A DNA stretch of 64,000 bases from positions 42,243 to 106,242 of the forward strand of contig JBCDBW010000001.1 in assembly GCA_039182965.1 (NCBI GenBank), written 5' to 3'. Origin of the DNA: JBCDBW01 sp039182965. GTDB taxonomy: Bacteria > Verrucomicrobiota > Verrucomicrobiia > Verrucomicrobiales > DEV007. Shown in pieces: positions 8,176 to 16,704 of this stretch. The translations under genes were made by a program, and so were the position numbers. Within the stretch, counting starts at the first letter, position 1, and each line of letters starts with the position of its first letter. Below the pieces are notes generated by a model that did not search any database, was not told the origin of the DNA, and saw only the letters and a program-made list of their open reading frames with translations.

Positions 8176-10572
8176 ATGCGGAGACGAGAATTTCTTGGAC
8201 GAGGGCTCTTTTTAGCGGTGATTTCGGGGGCCTTCGCGCTCTTGCTATCGCCTTCTTGGGCGGATGATACATCGAGCGGCAGCGCCAAGGCATCTGAGAG
8301 TGCCGGGGCTGGAGAGACGGGTGGGGAAGGATCCTGGACAAGCTGGCGAGGCCCCTTGCAGAACGGGATGAGCCTGGAGACTTACGGCGAGTGGGTGTTT
8401 GATGAAAAGCCGGCTTGGACTTTCGATCGCTCAATGCGCGGAGCTCCTGTTGTCTTCGACGGAGTGGTTTATGCTTTCAACTATGACGAGATTAGCAATG
8501 AAGATGTCCGGGAATATTTGACGGCACTGAATGCAGACACGGGAGAAGTTTTATGGGATCACGAGTTCATCGATTTTATCAGCGATACGGTATATAACCG
8601 GTATGCGGTAGGTTCTCCGGTCGTTGATCCCACGACGGGAGACATTTACCTCATGTTGACGAACGGGCTGTTTACCTGCTTTGGTCGGGACGGAGAAGTC
8701 CAGTGGCAGCATTCAATGATGGAACGCTTTGGTCGTCTCACGTTCCCGAACGGGCGCGCGGGGGCACCGGTTTTAGACGGGGATTTTGTCATTGTGCGGG
8801 GCGTTACGTCTTTTTGGGGGGCGCAGGGTCCGGCGCGGGACCGGTTCTTTGCCTTTGACAAGGCTTCAGGAGATTTGGTGTGGACCTCGACGCCGGGTGT
8901 GGGGCCTCCGTTTTTGAAGGATAGCTCATTTTCGACTCCCTATTTTGAGACGCGGGACGGGAAGCGGGTGTTCTATGCGGGAACTGGCTGTGGAAATGTT
9001 GTTTGTGTGAACGCGCTTACGGGTGAACCAATTTGGCGATACCAGGCGGCGAAGGGCGGGATCAACAGTTCCCCGATCATCTATGGTGGGGACAAGCTGA
9101 TTTACATCAACGACAAGGTAAATGTGTATTCCTCGACAAAGGGAGGGATGGTCGCTTTGCAGCTTCCAGAAGATCTTTCTGATCCTGGGGGCGAGGTCGA
9201 TGAGGCGCAAGGTGGCGCCCCTGCGTTACCGGTGGACACTGAGGTATGGCGAAACGATTTGATGATGTTTACGAGTTCGCCGGTATTGATGGGCGATCGA
9301 GTGTATCAAGTCACGATGACCGGTGACCTGTGTTGTGTTGATCCGGAGACCGGGGAAGTTTTGTGGACGGAGAAGTTGGGAACGAGTCAGATACATGCTT
9401 CACCTGTGGGAATTGACGGATTGCTGTATGTCCCAATGAACAAAGGGACCTTCTACGTCGTGAAGCCGAATGAGAATGGCGCGGAAATTCTGCACGAAGT
9501 TGATTTCAATGCGATGAACGGCACGCAGCAGGGAGCCGAGTCCTGCTTGGGGGCGCCGGCAGTGGCGAATGGCAAGATATATGTGGGCACGACCTCACGG
9601 CTTTACTGCTTCGACATGGAAGTGGCGGAGATTGCATATGGTGAGGTTCCGCAGGTTGAGGAATTAGTGGCGGGAGACGCGGTGGCCTTGCGCCCGGTGC
9701 CGTCCGATGTATTGATGACGCCCGGTTCCGAGGTTGGCTTCCGGGTCGATCTGATCGATGAGGCGGGTATCGTTGTTGGGGAGGCCAAAGATGTGGAATG
9801 GGAGGCCTTTATCCCTCCGACGGCGCGAGTGAAGACTCAAATGGATGCGGCGTTCGACGAGGAAGGGAAGTTGGTGGCAGGGCCTGATGCCAAAATGTCG
9901 GCGGGCGCCTTCAAGGGGACATCGGGTGATCTGACAGGGGTTACGCGCGGGCGTATCCTGCCGAACATGCCATTTAGCGAGGACTTCGAAGGTTTTGAAC
10001 TGGAGGTCGACCACGCGACAGACGATGTGCAATTTGCATACCCGCCTCTCCCGTGGATTGGGGCGCGCTTCAAGTGGGAAGTTCGCGACAAGGATGGGGA
10101 AAAGGTTTTGGCGAAGACCTTGGACAGAATCCTTTTTCAGCGAGCCTTGTCATTTATCGGCGAGCCGGACTCCAACAACTACACCATGCAGGCCGATCTG
10201 ATGACGGATGGAAACCGGCGCACGAAGAGCGTTGTCGGGTTGATCAACCAGAAGTATATTATTTCGCTAAAGGGGAACAGTAATGCACTTGAAGTCAGTT
10301 CGAATTTTGAGCGGCTGCAAGAGTCCGTTCCTTTCACGGTCGATGCGAATACGTGGTATACGGTCAAGACTCGAGTCGATGCGAATGATGACGGGTCGGG
10401 AGTGATTCGGGCGAAGGCTTGGCCCCGTGACGAGGATGAACCGGCCGAGTGGACGATTGAAGTCGATGTGGACAGTGTCCACAGTGAAGGGGCACCTGGT
10501 TTGTATGCTTTTTCTCCCCGCAGCTTGATGCGTGTCTACGTTGACAACATATCCATTTCACCGAACGAATAG
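8176..10572 (+). CDS. Exported PQQ-like beta-propeller protein with C-terminal LamG-like domain
   Basis: Starting at ATG 8176 the product begins MRRREFLGRG, followed by a hydrophobic stretch ending PSWA before DD. This is a twin-arginine-like signal peptide (RR-x-F-L). The body shows repeated propeller signatures of the PQQ_2 type: TGEVLWDHEF, TGEPIWRYQA, TGEVLWTEKL and similar Gly-Glu-x-x-Trp strands. The last roughly 200 residues (PFSEDFEGFELE through VYVDNISISP) look like a LamG/DUF1080-like beta-sandwich. I see no way to tell whether PQQ is bound; many such proteins act as outer-membrane or periplasmic scaffolds. The second PQQ-like gene follows after 35 bp. The longer frame from 8005 lacks an export signal and was not used. 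Confidence 0.82.
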   Translation: MRRREFLGRGLFLAVISGAFALLLSPSWADDTSSGSAKASESAGAGETGGEGSWTSWRGPLQNGMSLETYGEWVFDEKPAWTFDRSMRGAPVVFDGVVYAFNYDEISNEDVREYLTALNADTGEVLWDHEFIDFISDTVYNRYAVGSPVVDPTTGDIYLMLTNGLFTCFGRDGEVQWQHSMMERFGRLTFPNGRAGAPVLDGDFVIVRGVTSFWGAQGPARDRFFAFDKASGDLVWTSTPGVGPPFLKDSSFSTPYFETRDGKRVFYAGTGCGNVVCVNALTGEPIWRYQAAKGGINSSPIIYGGDKLIYINDKVNVYSSTKGGMVALQLPEDLSDPGGEVDEAQGGAPALPVDTEVWRNDLMMFTSSPVLMGDRVYQVTMTGDLCCVDPETGEVLWTEKLGTSQIHASPVGIDGLLYVPMNKGTFYVVKPNENGAEILHEVDFNAMNGTQQGAESCLGAPAVANGKIYVGTTSRLYCFDMEVAEIAYGEVPQVEELVAGDAVALRPVPSDVLMTPGSEVGFRVDLIDEAGIVVGEAKDVEWEAFIPPTARVKTQMDAAFDEEGKLVAGPDAKMSAGAFKGTSGDLTGVTRGRILPNMPFSEDFEGFELEVDHATDDVQFAYPPLPWIGARFKWEVRDKDGEKVLAKTLDRILFQRALSFIGEPDSNNYTMQADLMTDGNRRTKSVVGLINQKYIISLKGNSNALEVSSNFERLQESVPFTVDANTWYTVKTRVDANDDGSGVIRAKAWPRDEDEPAEWTIEVDVDSVHSEGAPGLYAFSPRSLMRVYVDNISISPNE

Positions 10573-10607
10573 CCCGGAAGGTAACGGCATTAGAAACAAG
10601 AAAGGTC

Positions 10608-12176
10608 ATGAAGATGAGAAGCAAGTATATCAGCGTCGCATTTGGATCGGCGTTATTTTTGAGTGGGTCGCTGTGGAGTGATGCTGCGGATTGGACAGAG
10701 TGGGGCGGGACGCCCGCGAAAAACATGGTGTCCGATGAGGTGGGGCTTCCGGTCGAGATGTCCGCGGGTGATCGCATCAAGGACAGCGACGACATTGATG
10801 CGGCGACGGCAGAGAATTGCAAGTGGGTTGTAAAATTAGGATCTGAAGCTTACGGGACCGCGACCATTCTGGATGGAAAGGTTATCGTGGGCACAAATAA
10901 TGAGTCGCCGCGACTTGAGTCGGTAAAAGGGGATCGTGGGATTGTGATGTGTTTTGACGAGGAGACCGGCGATCTTTTGTGGCAGCTTTCCACGCCAAAA
11001 TTGGGTGCGGGGAAGGTGAGTGATTGGGAGTATCTGGGAATGTGCTCCTCGGCGTTGCAAGAGGGCAAGTATGCCTACGTGATTACGAATCGTGGCGAGG
11101 TGGTTTGCCTGGATCGCGAGGGGCTAGCGGATGGAAATGACGGGCCATTCGTTGATGAAGCAAAGTATAAGGGCGGCGGGCTGTCGGGGATTATTGACGG
11201 GACAGCCGAGGAAGTTCCCCTTGAAGATTTGGATGCGGATATTGTTTGGGGCTATGACATGGCGACGGAGTTGGGTGTGTTCCCCCACAATGTGACGAGC
11301 AGTTCTATTGTGGCTGCGGATGGTGTGCTTTATGTCTGCACTTCAAACGGCGTTGATTATTCTCACAAAGAGATACCGGTACCCAATGCTCCGTGTTTGA
11401 TCGCACTGGATCAGGAAACGGGCGAGCTCGTAGGGGAAGAGGGGTCTGGCATTGGCAACAGCATTCTGCACTGCAATTGGTCGTCGCCGACCTTTGCCGA
11501 GGGCATGGTCTTTTTTGGTGCCGGAGACGGGTATCTCTACGCCTATGGGCCCAAGGCCGAACCGGGCACCGGAGAGTGGGAGGGGCTCGATGTCTTGCCC
11601 GAGATCTGGAAGATTGATGGCAATCCACCGGAGTATCGGGTCGATGAGAATGGTGAGCCCATCAAATATGCGACATACGATGGGCCAAGCGAGTTCATCT
11701 CGACGCCAGTTTATCATGACGGGAAGATCTACGCTGCGATCGGCCAAGATCCGGAGCATGGAGAGGGTGTTGGAATGTTGGCCTGTGTTGAAGCGAAGAC
11801 GGGTGAAACCATTTGGGAATACAAGGATATCAATCGGACGATCTCGACGCCATCGATTTGGAATGGCCTCTTGTGGATTGCGGACTATTCGGGGCAGATT
11901 CACTGCCTAGACGCCAACACCGGAGAAGTGCATTGGATTTACGATACCTTGAGTCACATCTGGGGTTCAACGCTGGTGGCTGACGGCAAGGTGTACATAG
12001 GGAATGAGGATGCGGAGCTGATCATACTGAAGGCTGATAAAGGAGCGGAGGGGGAGGCCGAAGAACTCGGAGTGGTGCAGTTTCATTCGCCGGTTTTTTC
12101 AAGCGCGGTGGCAGCCAACGGCGTGCTCTATGTGCAAACGCAGAATCATCTGTATGCCTTCGAAACGAAGGATTGA
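10608..12176 (+). CDS. Exported PQQ-like beta-propeller protein
   Basis: This protein of 522 residues has an N-terminal Sec signal peptide (KYISVAFGSALFLSGSLWSDAADW). It carries several PQQ_2-type blades with conserved Gly-Asp/Glu-x-x-Trp strands such as TGDLLWQL, TGETIWEYKD and TGEVHWIYD. Trp-rich segments near the start (DWTEWGG) match the family in which the first blade is closed by the C-terminal strand. AAAGG precedes the start codon. It is the second of a tandem pair of propeller proteins, is probably periplasmic, and may be co-transcribed with the transport and redox genes downstream. The biochemical role is not established by the sequence. Confidence 0.8.
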   Translation: MKMRSKYISVAFGSALFLSGSLWSDAADWTEWGGTPAKNMVSDEVGLPVEMSAGDRIKDSDDIDAATAENCKWVVKLGSEAYGTATILDGKVIVGTNNESPRLESVKGDRGIVMCFDEETGDLLWQLSTPKLGAGKVSDWEYLGMCSSALQEGKYAYVITNRGEVVCLDREGLADGNDGPFVDEAKYKGGGLSGIIDGTAEEVPLEDLDADIVWGYDMATELGVFPHNVTSSSIVAADGVLYVCTSNGVDYSHKEIPVPNAPCLIALDQETGELVGEEGSGIGNSILHCNWSSPTFAEGMVFFGAGDGYLYAYGPKAEPGTGEWEGLDVLPEIWKIDGNPPEYRVDENGEPIKYATYDGPSEFISTPVYHDGKIYAAIGQDPEHGEGVGMLACVEAKTGETIWEYKDINRTISTPSIWNGLLWIADYSGQIHCLDANTGEVHWIYDTLSHIWGSTLVADGKVYIGNEDAELIILKADKGAEGEAEELGVVQFHSPVFSSAVAANGVLYVQTQNHLYAFETKD

Positions 12177-12222
12177 TTAGGCAAGACATCTATTGGCAAT
12201 TCGAACAGGGAATCGATTTTGT

Positions 12223-12456
12223 ATGCGTTCACCGATTGTCATCGGCATCTTTGTTTTTCTCGCGCTGGCGCATCAGGACTTTTGGTTATGGGATGATCCT
12301 TCCCTCGTGTTTGGCTTTATTCCGATCGCTCTTTTTTATCATGCCTCTTATTCCATTGCTGCGGCAATCTTCTGGGGGCTTGTGAGCAAGTTTGCGTGGC
12401 CGACCTATCTTGAAGCATGGGCTGACGAAGGGGAAGACGGCACATCCGCCGATTGA
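12223..12456 (+). CDS. Small membrane protein, DUF3311-like partner of the symporter
   Basis: From ATG 12223 this is a 77-residue protein with two hydrophobic helices (IVIGIFVFLALAH and LVFGFIPIALFYHASYSIAAAIFW) separated by QDFWLWDDP. Size, the HQDFW-type motif and position directly before a sodium:solute symporter (21-bp gap) resemble the DUF3311 family of short proteins paired with SSS transporters. A helper-subunit role for the transporter is an inference from context. An in-frame TTG at 12193 is possible but lacks support. Confidence 0.65.
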   Translation: MRSPIVIGIFVFLALAHQDFWLWDDPSLVFGFIPIALFYHASYSIAAAIFWGLVSKFAWPTYLEAWADEGEDGTSAD

Positions 12457-12477
12457 CAACGATAGGCGCACCACATC

Positions 12478-14085
12478 ATGCCGGATTCCTCCCCCTCGAC
12501 CACACCCGTCATTGTTCTCTGTATTTACCTGAGCTTGCTGCTTGGCTTAGCCATGATGAGCAAGCGGCTCTTTCGCGGGACAAGCAAGGATTACTTCGTC
12601 GCCAGTCACAGTATTGGACCGTTTTTGCTTTTGATGTCGGTTTTCGGCACGACGATGACGGCCTTTGCCTTGGTGGGATCAACAGGGAAAGCCTTTCAGC
12701 GTGGGGTGGGGACCTATGGCTTGATGGCGTCTTCATCGGGATTGATACACGCCTTTTGCTTTTTCATGATTGGCATCAAACTTTGGGCGATTGGGAAGAA
12801 GTATGGCTATGTCACCCAGATTCAATTTTTTCGGAACCGCTTTGAATCCAATGGTTTGGGATACCTACTATTCCCGATCCTTGTGGGATTGGTGGTTCCC
12901 TATTTGTTAATCGGAGTCATTGGGTCTTATCGGGTGATGGGTCCTCTTACGAAGGGGATGTTTCCGAATGTCTTTGCAGGGCACGAGGGCTCATTGCCTC
13001 CGTGGTTGATTGGCGCGGTGATTTGCGGGGTGGTTTTAACCTATATATTTGCGGGTGGATCGCGGGCAGCGGCTTGGGCGAACACCTTTCAAACGCTAGT
13101 GTTTATGTGCATGGGGGTCTTGGCGTTTTATTTGATATCGCAAAAGTTCGGCGGGATGGCTGAAGCGATCAAGCAGGCCAACCCGGCGCACCTGGTGCGG
13201 ACGCCGAGTGAGTTAGAAGTCACGAGCAAGGCGGGGACATTTACGAGAGAGGTGGGCATCCCGCCCCTAATGTTTTTGAGTTATATGTTTATCCCTCTGA
13301 GCGTGGGGATGTTTCCACATTTGTTTCAACATTGGCTGACGGCGAAGAGTGCGAAGACTTTCAAACTGACCGTCGTGGCGCATCCGATCTGTATTTTGAT
13401 TGTTTGGGTTCCTTGTGTCTTAATGGGATTGTGGGCCACGGGGGTGTTTGCGCCGAGTCCAAGCAATGTCTGGCCTGCGCCAGCCATAGCGATCATGAAG
13501 GGGCTACCCGATGCGAGCGTGGGGGCGATCTTGAGCCTGAGCCTGAGATTTTTGATCGAAAATCCGATTATTGTGGGTTTGGTGACGGCTGGCATTCTAG
13601 CGGCGATCATGTCGTCTCTTGATTCGCAGTTCCTTTGTTTGGGCACGATTTTTACGAATGACATTGTATTGCACTCGGCAGGCAAGGACCGATTTTCGGA
13701 TGGGCAGATTGTGGCGATGGCCCGCGGGTTTGTGGTGGCCATCGTCTTGCTCACTTATGTCTTATCCCTGTTGCTGCAGGGTGCGCAAAACGTCTTTGAT
13801 TTAGCAGTGTGGAGCTTTTCTGGTTTTGCGGCTCTGACACCATTGGTTTTTGCGGCATTGTATTGGCGTCGGGCGACAAAAGCAGGGGCCTATGCCTGTG
13901 TGATCGCCGTGGTGGCGACTTGGATCACCTACTTTGCGATGTCCGGCTTCGGCGGAGAATTTACGGTAATGAACGGAGTCATGCCGGTGGCGCTTTGTTT
14001 TGGGGCAGGTGCTGCGGCGATGATCATTGTTTCTCTTGTGACTCAGCTGCCTTCAAAGGAAACCGTGGACAAATTTTTTGCGTAG
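12478..14085 (+). CDS. Sodium:solute symporter (SSS family)
   Basis: This polytopic membrane protein of 535 residues has about 13 predicted helices. SSS-family hallmarks include FVASHSIGPFLLLMSVFGTTMTAFALVGSTG near the first helices, the GGSRAAAWANTFQT segment, and AGILAAIMSSLDSQFLCLGTIFTNDIV near the C-terminal sodium-site helix. Such transporters couple Na+ entry to uptake of an organic solute. The substrate is not readable, but the downstream adenylate-forming enzyme, aldehyde dehydrogenase and alcohol dehydrogenase suggest an organic acid or alcohol. It lies between the tiny DUF3311-like protein and the redox genes on one strand. Confidence 0.88.
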   Translation: MPDSSPSTTPVIVLCIYLSLLLGLAMMSKRLFRGTSKDYFVASHSIGPFLLLMSVFGTTMTAFALVGSTGKAFQRGVGTYGLMASSSGLIHAFCFFMIGIKLWAIGKKYGYVTQIQFFRNRFESNGLGYLLFPILVGLVVPYLLIGVIGSYRVMGPLTKGMFPNVFAGHEGSLPPWLIGAVICGVVLTYIFAGGSRAAAWANTFQTLVFMCMGVLAFYLISQKFGGMAEAIKQANPAHLVRTPSELEVTSKAGTFTREVGIPPLMFLSYMFIPLSVGMFPHLFQHWLTAKSAKTFKLTVVAHPICILIVWVPCVLMGLWATGVFAPSPSNVWPAPAIAIMKGLPDASVGAILSLSLRFLIENPIIVGLVTAGILAAIMSSLDSQFLCLGTIFTNDIVLHSAGKDRFSDGQIVAMARGFVVAIVLLTYVLSLLLQGAQNVFDLAVWSFSGFAALTPLVFAALYWRRATKAGAYACVIAVVATWITYFAMSGFGGEFTVMNGVMPVALCFGAGAAAMIIVSLVTQLPSKETVDKFFA

Positions 14086-14151
14086 AGTGGATCAGTGAAA
14101 GGATGCAGAGCATCCGCCTTGTTTAACTGTGTGACTAGGAGGTAAAGAGAG

Positions 14152-15237
14152 ATGGAAGTTATCGAAGAAAAACCAAAAGTGGGCACCGCCGCCGATGCCT
14201 TGGATGAGCGGGTAAGGGAAATGATGGATTGGCATTTCTCGCCCGAGACGGGGTGTCCGTTCTGGCTGGATTGGGCGAAGATGGCCGGATGGGATCCACG
14301 GGAAGCGGTCCAGAAGTACGAGGACATCGTGAAATTTCCTCATTTTCAGGACGAATGGCTAAGGGACGAGAAGAACGAGCGATTCGTACCGATGGGATTC
14401 GGCAGTCGGCCTTTCAATGTGTTCGAGACCGGTGGCACGACCGGTCTTCCGAAACAGCGGATTGGCTGGGACGATTACAAGTTTGATTACGAAATGTTCG
14501 GCGACCAATTGAGCACGGAACACTTTCCGCGCGGAGGTAATTGGATCATGGTGGGGCCGACCGGTCCGCGGCGCTTGCGATTAGCAGTCGAGCATCTGGC
14601 GAACTACCTGGGTGGATCTTGTTACTTTGTGGATTTGGATCCCCGGTGGGTGAAGAAATTGATCAAGCGCAAGCAAATGGATGAGGTGGAACGCTACCAG
14701 AAGCATGTTGCGGATCAGGCGGTCGAGATCATCAAGCATCGTGATATATCGTGTATGTTCACCACGCCACGCCTTTTGGAGTCGCTTGCAGAGCGCATCT
14801 CGATTCCTGGACAGGGCATCAAGGGGGTGTTTTGTGGAGGGACTTCGATGTTACCGGAGTATGTGCGATTTTTGATGGAGGAGGTGCTTGAGGGCGAGAC
14901 GCAGTTTGTGCCGACATATGGAAATACTCTTATGGGGCTAGCTTGCAGTATCCCCGAGGAATTGCGCGATGATGGGTACAGCATTACGTATTATGCCCCA
15001 CAGCCCCGAGCGGTGCTAAGGGTCGTGGACGCTGACCAAACTGAGGTCACGAAGGAATATGGGGAGTATGGACGGGTGGAGCTGACCACATTAACGAAAG
15101 AGTTTTTCATGCCCCGGTTTTTGGAGCGGGATGAGGCGATCCGGAGAAAGCCGCACTCCAAGTTCGACTGGGACGGGGTTGGAGACGTGCGTCCATTCGG
15201 AGCAATGGAGAAGAAGGTTATAGAAGGTGTTTATTAA
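14152..15237 (+). CDS. Adenylate-forming carboxylate-activating enzyme (short, PaaK/EhpF-like)
   Basis: This 361-residue protein has a clear adenylation core motif, FETGGTTGLPK at about residues 91-101, a later acceptor motif VPTYGNTLMG, and GRVELTTLTKEFFMPRFLERDEA, which resembles the A7/A8 region. It ends soon afterwards, so it lacks most of the usual C-terminal lid domain and is short for the family. I recall the closest characterised relatives as phenylacetate-CoA-ligase-like enzymes such as EhpF of phenazine-antibiotic pathways, which activate an aryl carboxylate for reduction. The partner aldehyde dehydrogenase lies 21 bp downstream. Acid activation is therefore likely and the substrate unknown. 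Confidence 0.72.
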   Translation: MEVIEEKPKVGTAADALDERVREMMDWHFSPETGCPFWLDWAKMAGWDPREAVQKYEDIVKFPHFQDEWLRDEKNERFVPMGFGSRPFNVFETGGTTGLPKQRIGWDDYKFDYEMFGDQLSTEHFPRGGNWIMVGPTGPRRLRLAVEHLANYLGGSCYFVDLDPRWVKKLIKRKQMDEVERYQKHVADQAVEIIKHRDISCMFTTPRLLESLAERISIPGQGIKGVFCGGTSMLPEYVRFLMEEVLEGETQFVPTYGNTLMGLACSIPEELRDDGYSITYYAPQPRAVLRVVDADQTEVTKEYGEYGRVELTTLTKEFFMPRFLERDEAIRRKPHSKFDWDGVGDVRPFGAMEKKVIEGVY

Positions 15238-15258
15238 AACAGAAAGGTATTTAGAAAG

Positions 15259-16704
15259 ATGAATGTTCCGACCATTCCAGTTCTGAGAAAAGGCGAGGCT
15301 TATGAAAGCCTTGATTTGAATGAGGTAACGTCGGTCTCGGGCGATCAGCTTGCCTGCCGGGTGGGGTTCGCGTGTGGCGGTATGGTTAAGCGAGATCTGC
15401 TCGCGATCAGCGAAGCTCGGGAGGTCTTGAAGGATTACTCAGCAGCGGAGTTGGTCAATATTACCCAGCGGGCCGGGGAGCTGTATCTCAAGGGGACGCT
15501 GCCTGTGGGGATGGAAGAGATTCCTCAGGGACCGGAGGACTATGTGCAATCGCTTGCGATGACGAGTGGTCTGCCGCACACGTTGATTCGTGCAGGGATG
15601 ACCCGATTGCATTCGGTTTTTGAACAAATTGAGACGATTATTCGCGGTCTGACACGAGGTTTGGATTTGGATATCTTTGACAAGGGGTACGGTGTGCAGA
15701 ATGGGGCGCCGGTGAGCTTTTCGGCAACGACCGATTCTCTCGGTGTTATTCTTCCCAGTAACTCGATCGCTGTTAATGCGTTATGGATCCCTTCGATTGC
15801 GATGAAGATTCCGGTGGTGCTGAAGCCGGGACGCGAGGAACCGTGGACGCCGTGGCGTTTGATTCAGGCGTTTATCCAGGCTGGTGCGCCTAAAGAAGCG
15901 TTCAGTTTTTATCCGACGACGCACGATGGTTCGGCGGGGATCATTCGTCGGGCAGGGCGCGTGATGTTGTTTGGGGATGACAACACCGTGAAGCAGTACG
16001 AGCACGATCCCAGGGTGGAAGTCCATGGGACGGGTTATTCAAAGATTATCATTGGGGAAGATGCCATTGACGATTGGGAGCAGTATGTTGATTTGATTGT
16101 GGAATCAATCTCGTCGAACAGCGGTCGGAGTTGCATCAACGCATCGACGATTGTCGTTCCCCGGCATGCTGATGAACTAGCGGATGCTGTTGCGCAGCGT
16201 TTGGCGGAAATCCGACCATTGGCTGCTGATGATCCTGATGCGCGGTTGTCGGGCTTTGCAAATCCGATGTTTGCAGAGTGGATCAACGATGCAGTGGAGG
16301 GCGGATTGGAGAGTGGTGATGGGGATGGTGTCGACGTCACGGTCAAGTATCGCGAGGGGGATCGTCTGCAAACACGTGATGGCATGAACTACCTACAGCC
16401 GACGCTTGTGCGGTGTGGATCTTTTGACAGTGATTTGGCGATACGCGAGTTCTTGTTCCCATTTGCAAGTGTCATCGAAGCCCCTCAGTCTGAGATGCTC
16501 GAAGCGATTGGACCATCGTTGGTGGTAACGGCGATTACGGAGGACGAGAAGTGGATTGAACAATTATTTGGTGCGTCTGATATCAATCGGCTAAATGTGG
16601 GAGCAGTGCCAACGAGCAAGTTGGCGTGGGATCAGCCCCATGAGGGGAATCTTTTTGAGTTCATGTATACCCGCCGATCTTTTCAATTCGCCGCGAATGC
16701 CTGA
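15259..16704 (+). CDS. Aldehyde dehydrogenase superfamily / acyl reductase
   Basis: The protein has 481 residues and the aldehyde dehydrogenase fold. Visible are a nucleotide-binding region with LPSNSIAVNALWIP, the cofactor-contacting VVLKPGREEP near residue 189, and the catalytic Cys at about 292 in NSGRSCINAS. It probably works together with the upstream adenylate-forming enzyme to reduce an activated acid to an aldehyde, or in the reverse oxidative sense. The NAD or NADP preference cannot be seen. The ribosome site AGAAAGG lies upstream. Its last 8 bp overlap the alcohol dehydrogenase start, indicating translational coupling. Confidence 0.78.
   Translation: MNVPTIPVLRKGEAYESLDLNEVTSVSGDQLACRVGFACGGMVKRDLLAISEAREVLKDYSAAELVNITQRAGELYLKGTLPVGMEEIPQGPEDYVQSLAMTSGLPHTLIRAGMTRLHSVFEQIETIIRGLTRGLDLDIFDKGYGVQNGAPVSFSATTDSLGVILPSNSIAVNALWIPSIAMKIPVVLKPGREEPWTPWRLIQAFIQAGAPKEAFSFYPTTHDGSAGIIRRAGRVMLFGDDNTVKQYEHDPRVEVHGTGYSKIIIGEDAIDDWEQYVDLIVESISSNSGRSCINASTIVVPRHADELADAVAQRLAEIRPLAADDPDARLSGFANPMFAEWINDAVEGGLESGDGDGVDVTVKYREGDRLQTRDGMNYLQPTLVRCGSFDSDLAIREFLFPFASVIEAPQSEMLEAIGPSLVVTAITEDEKWIEQLFGASDINRLNVGAVPTSKLAWDQPHEGNLFEFMYTRRSFQFAANA

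Noticed and set aside
14152..16704. A LuxE/LuxC-like bioluminescence reductase pair
   Set aside because: The dehydrogenase is an ordinary ALDH-type protein, the activating enzyme fits the PaaK/EhpF group, and luciferase subunits are absent.
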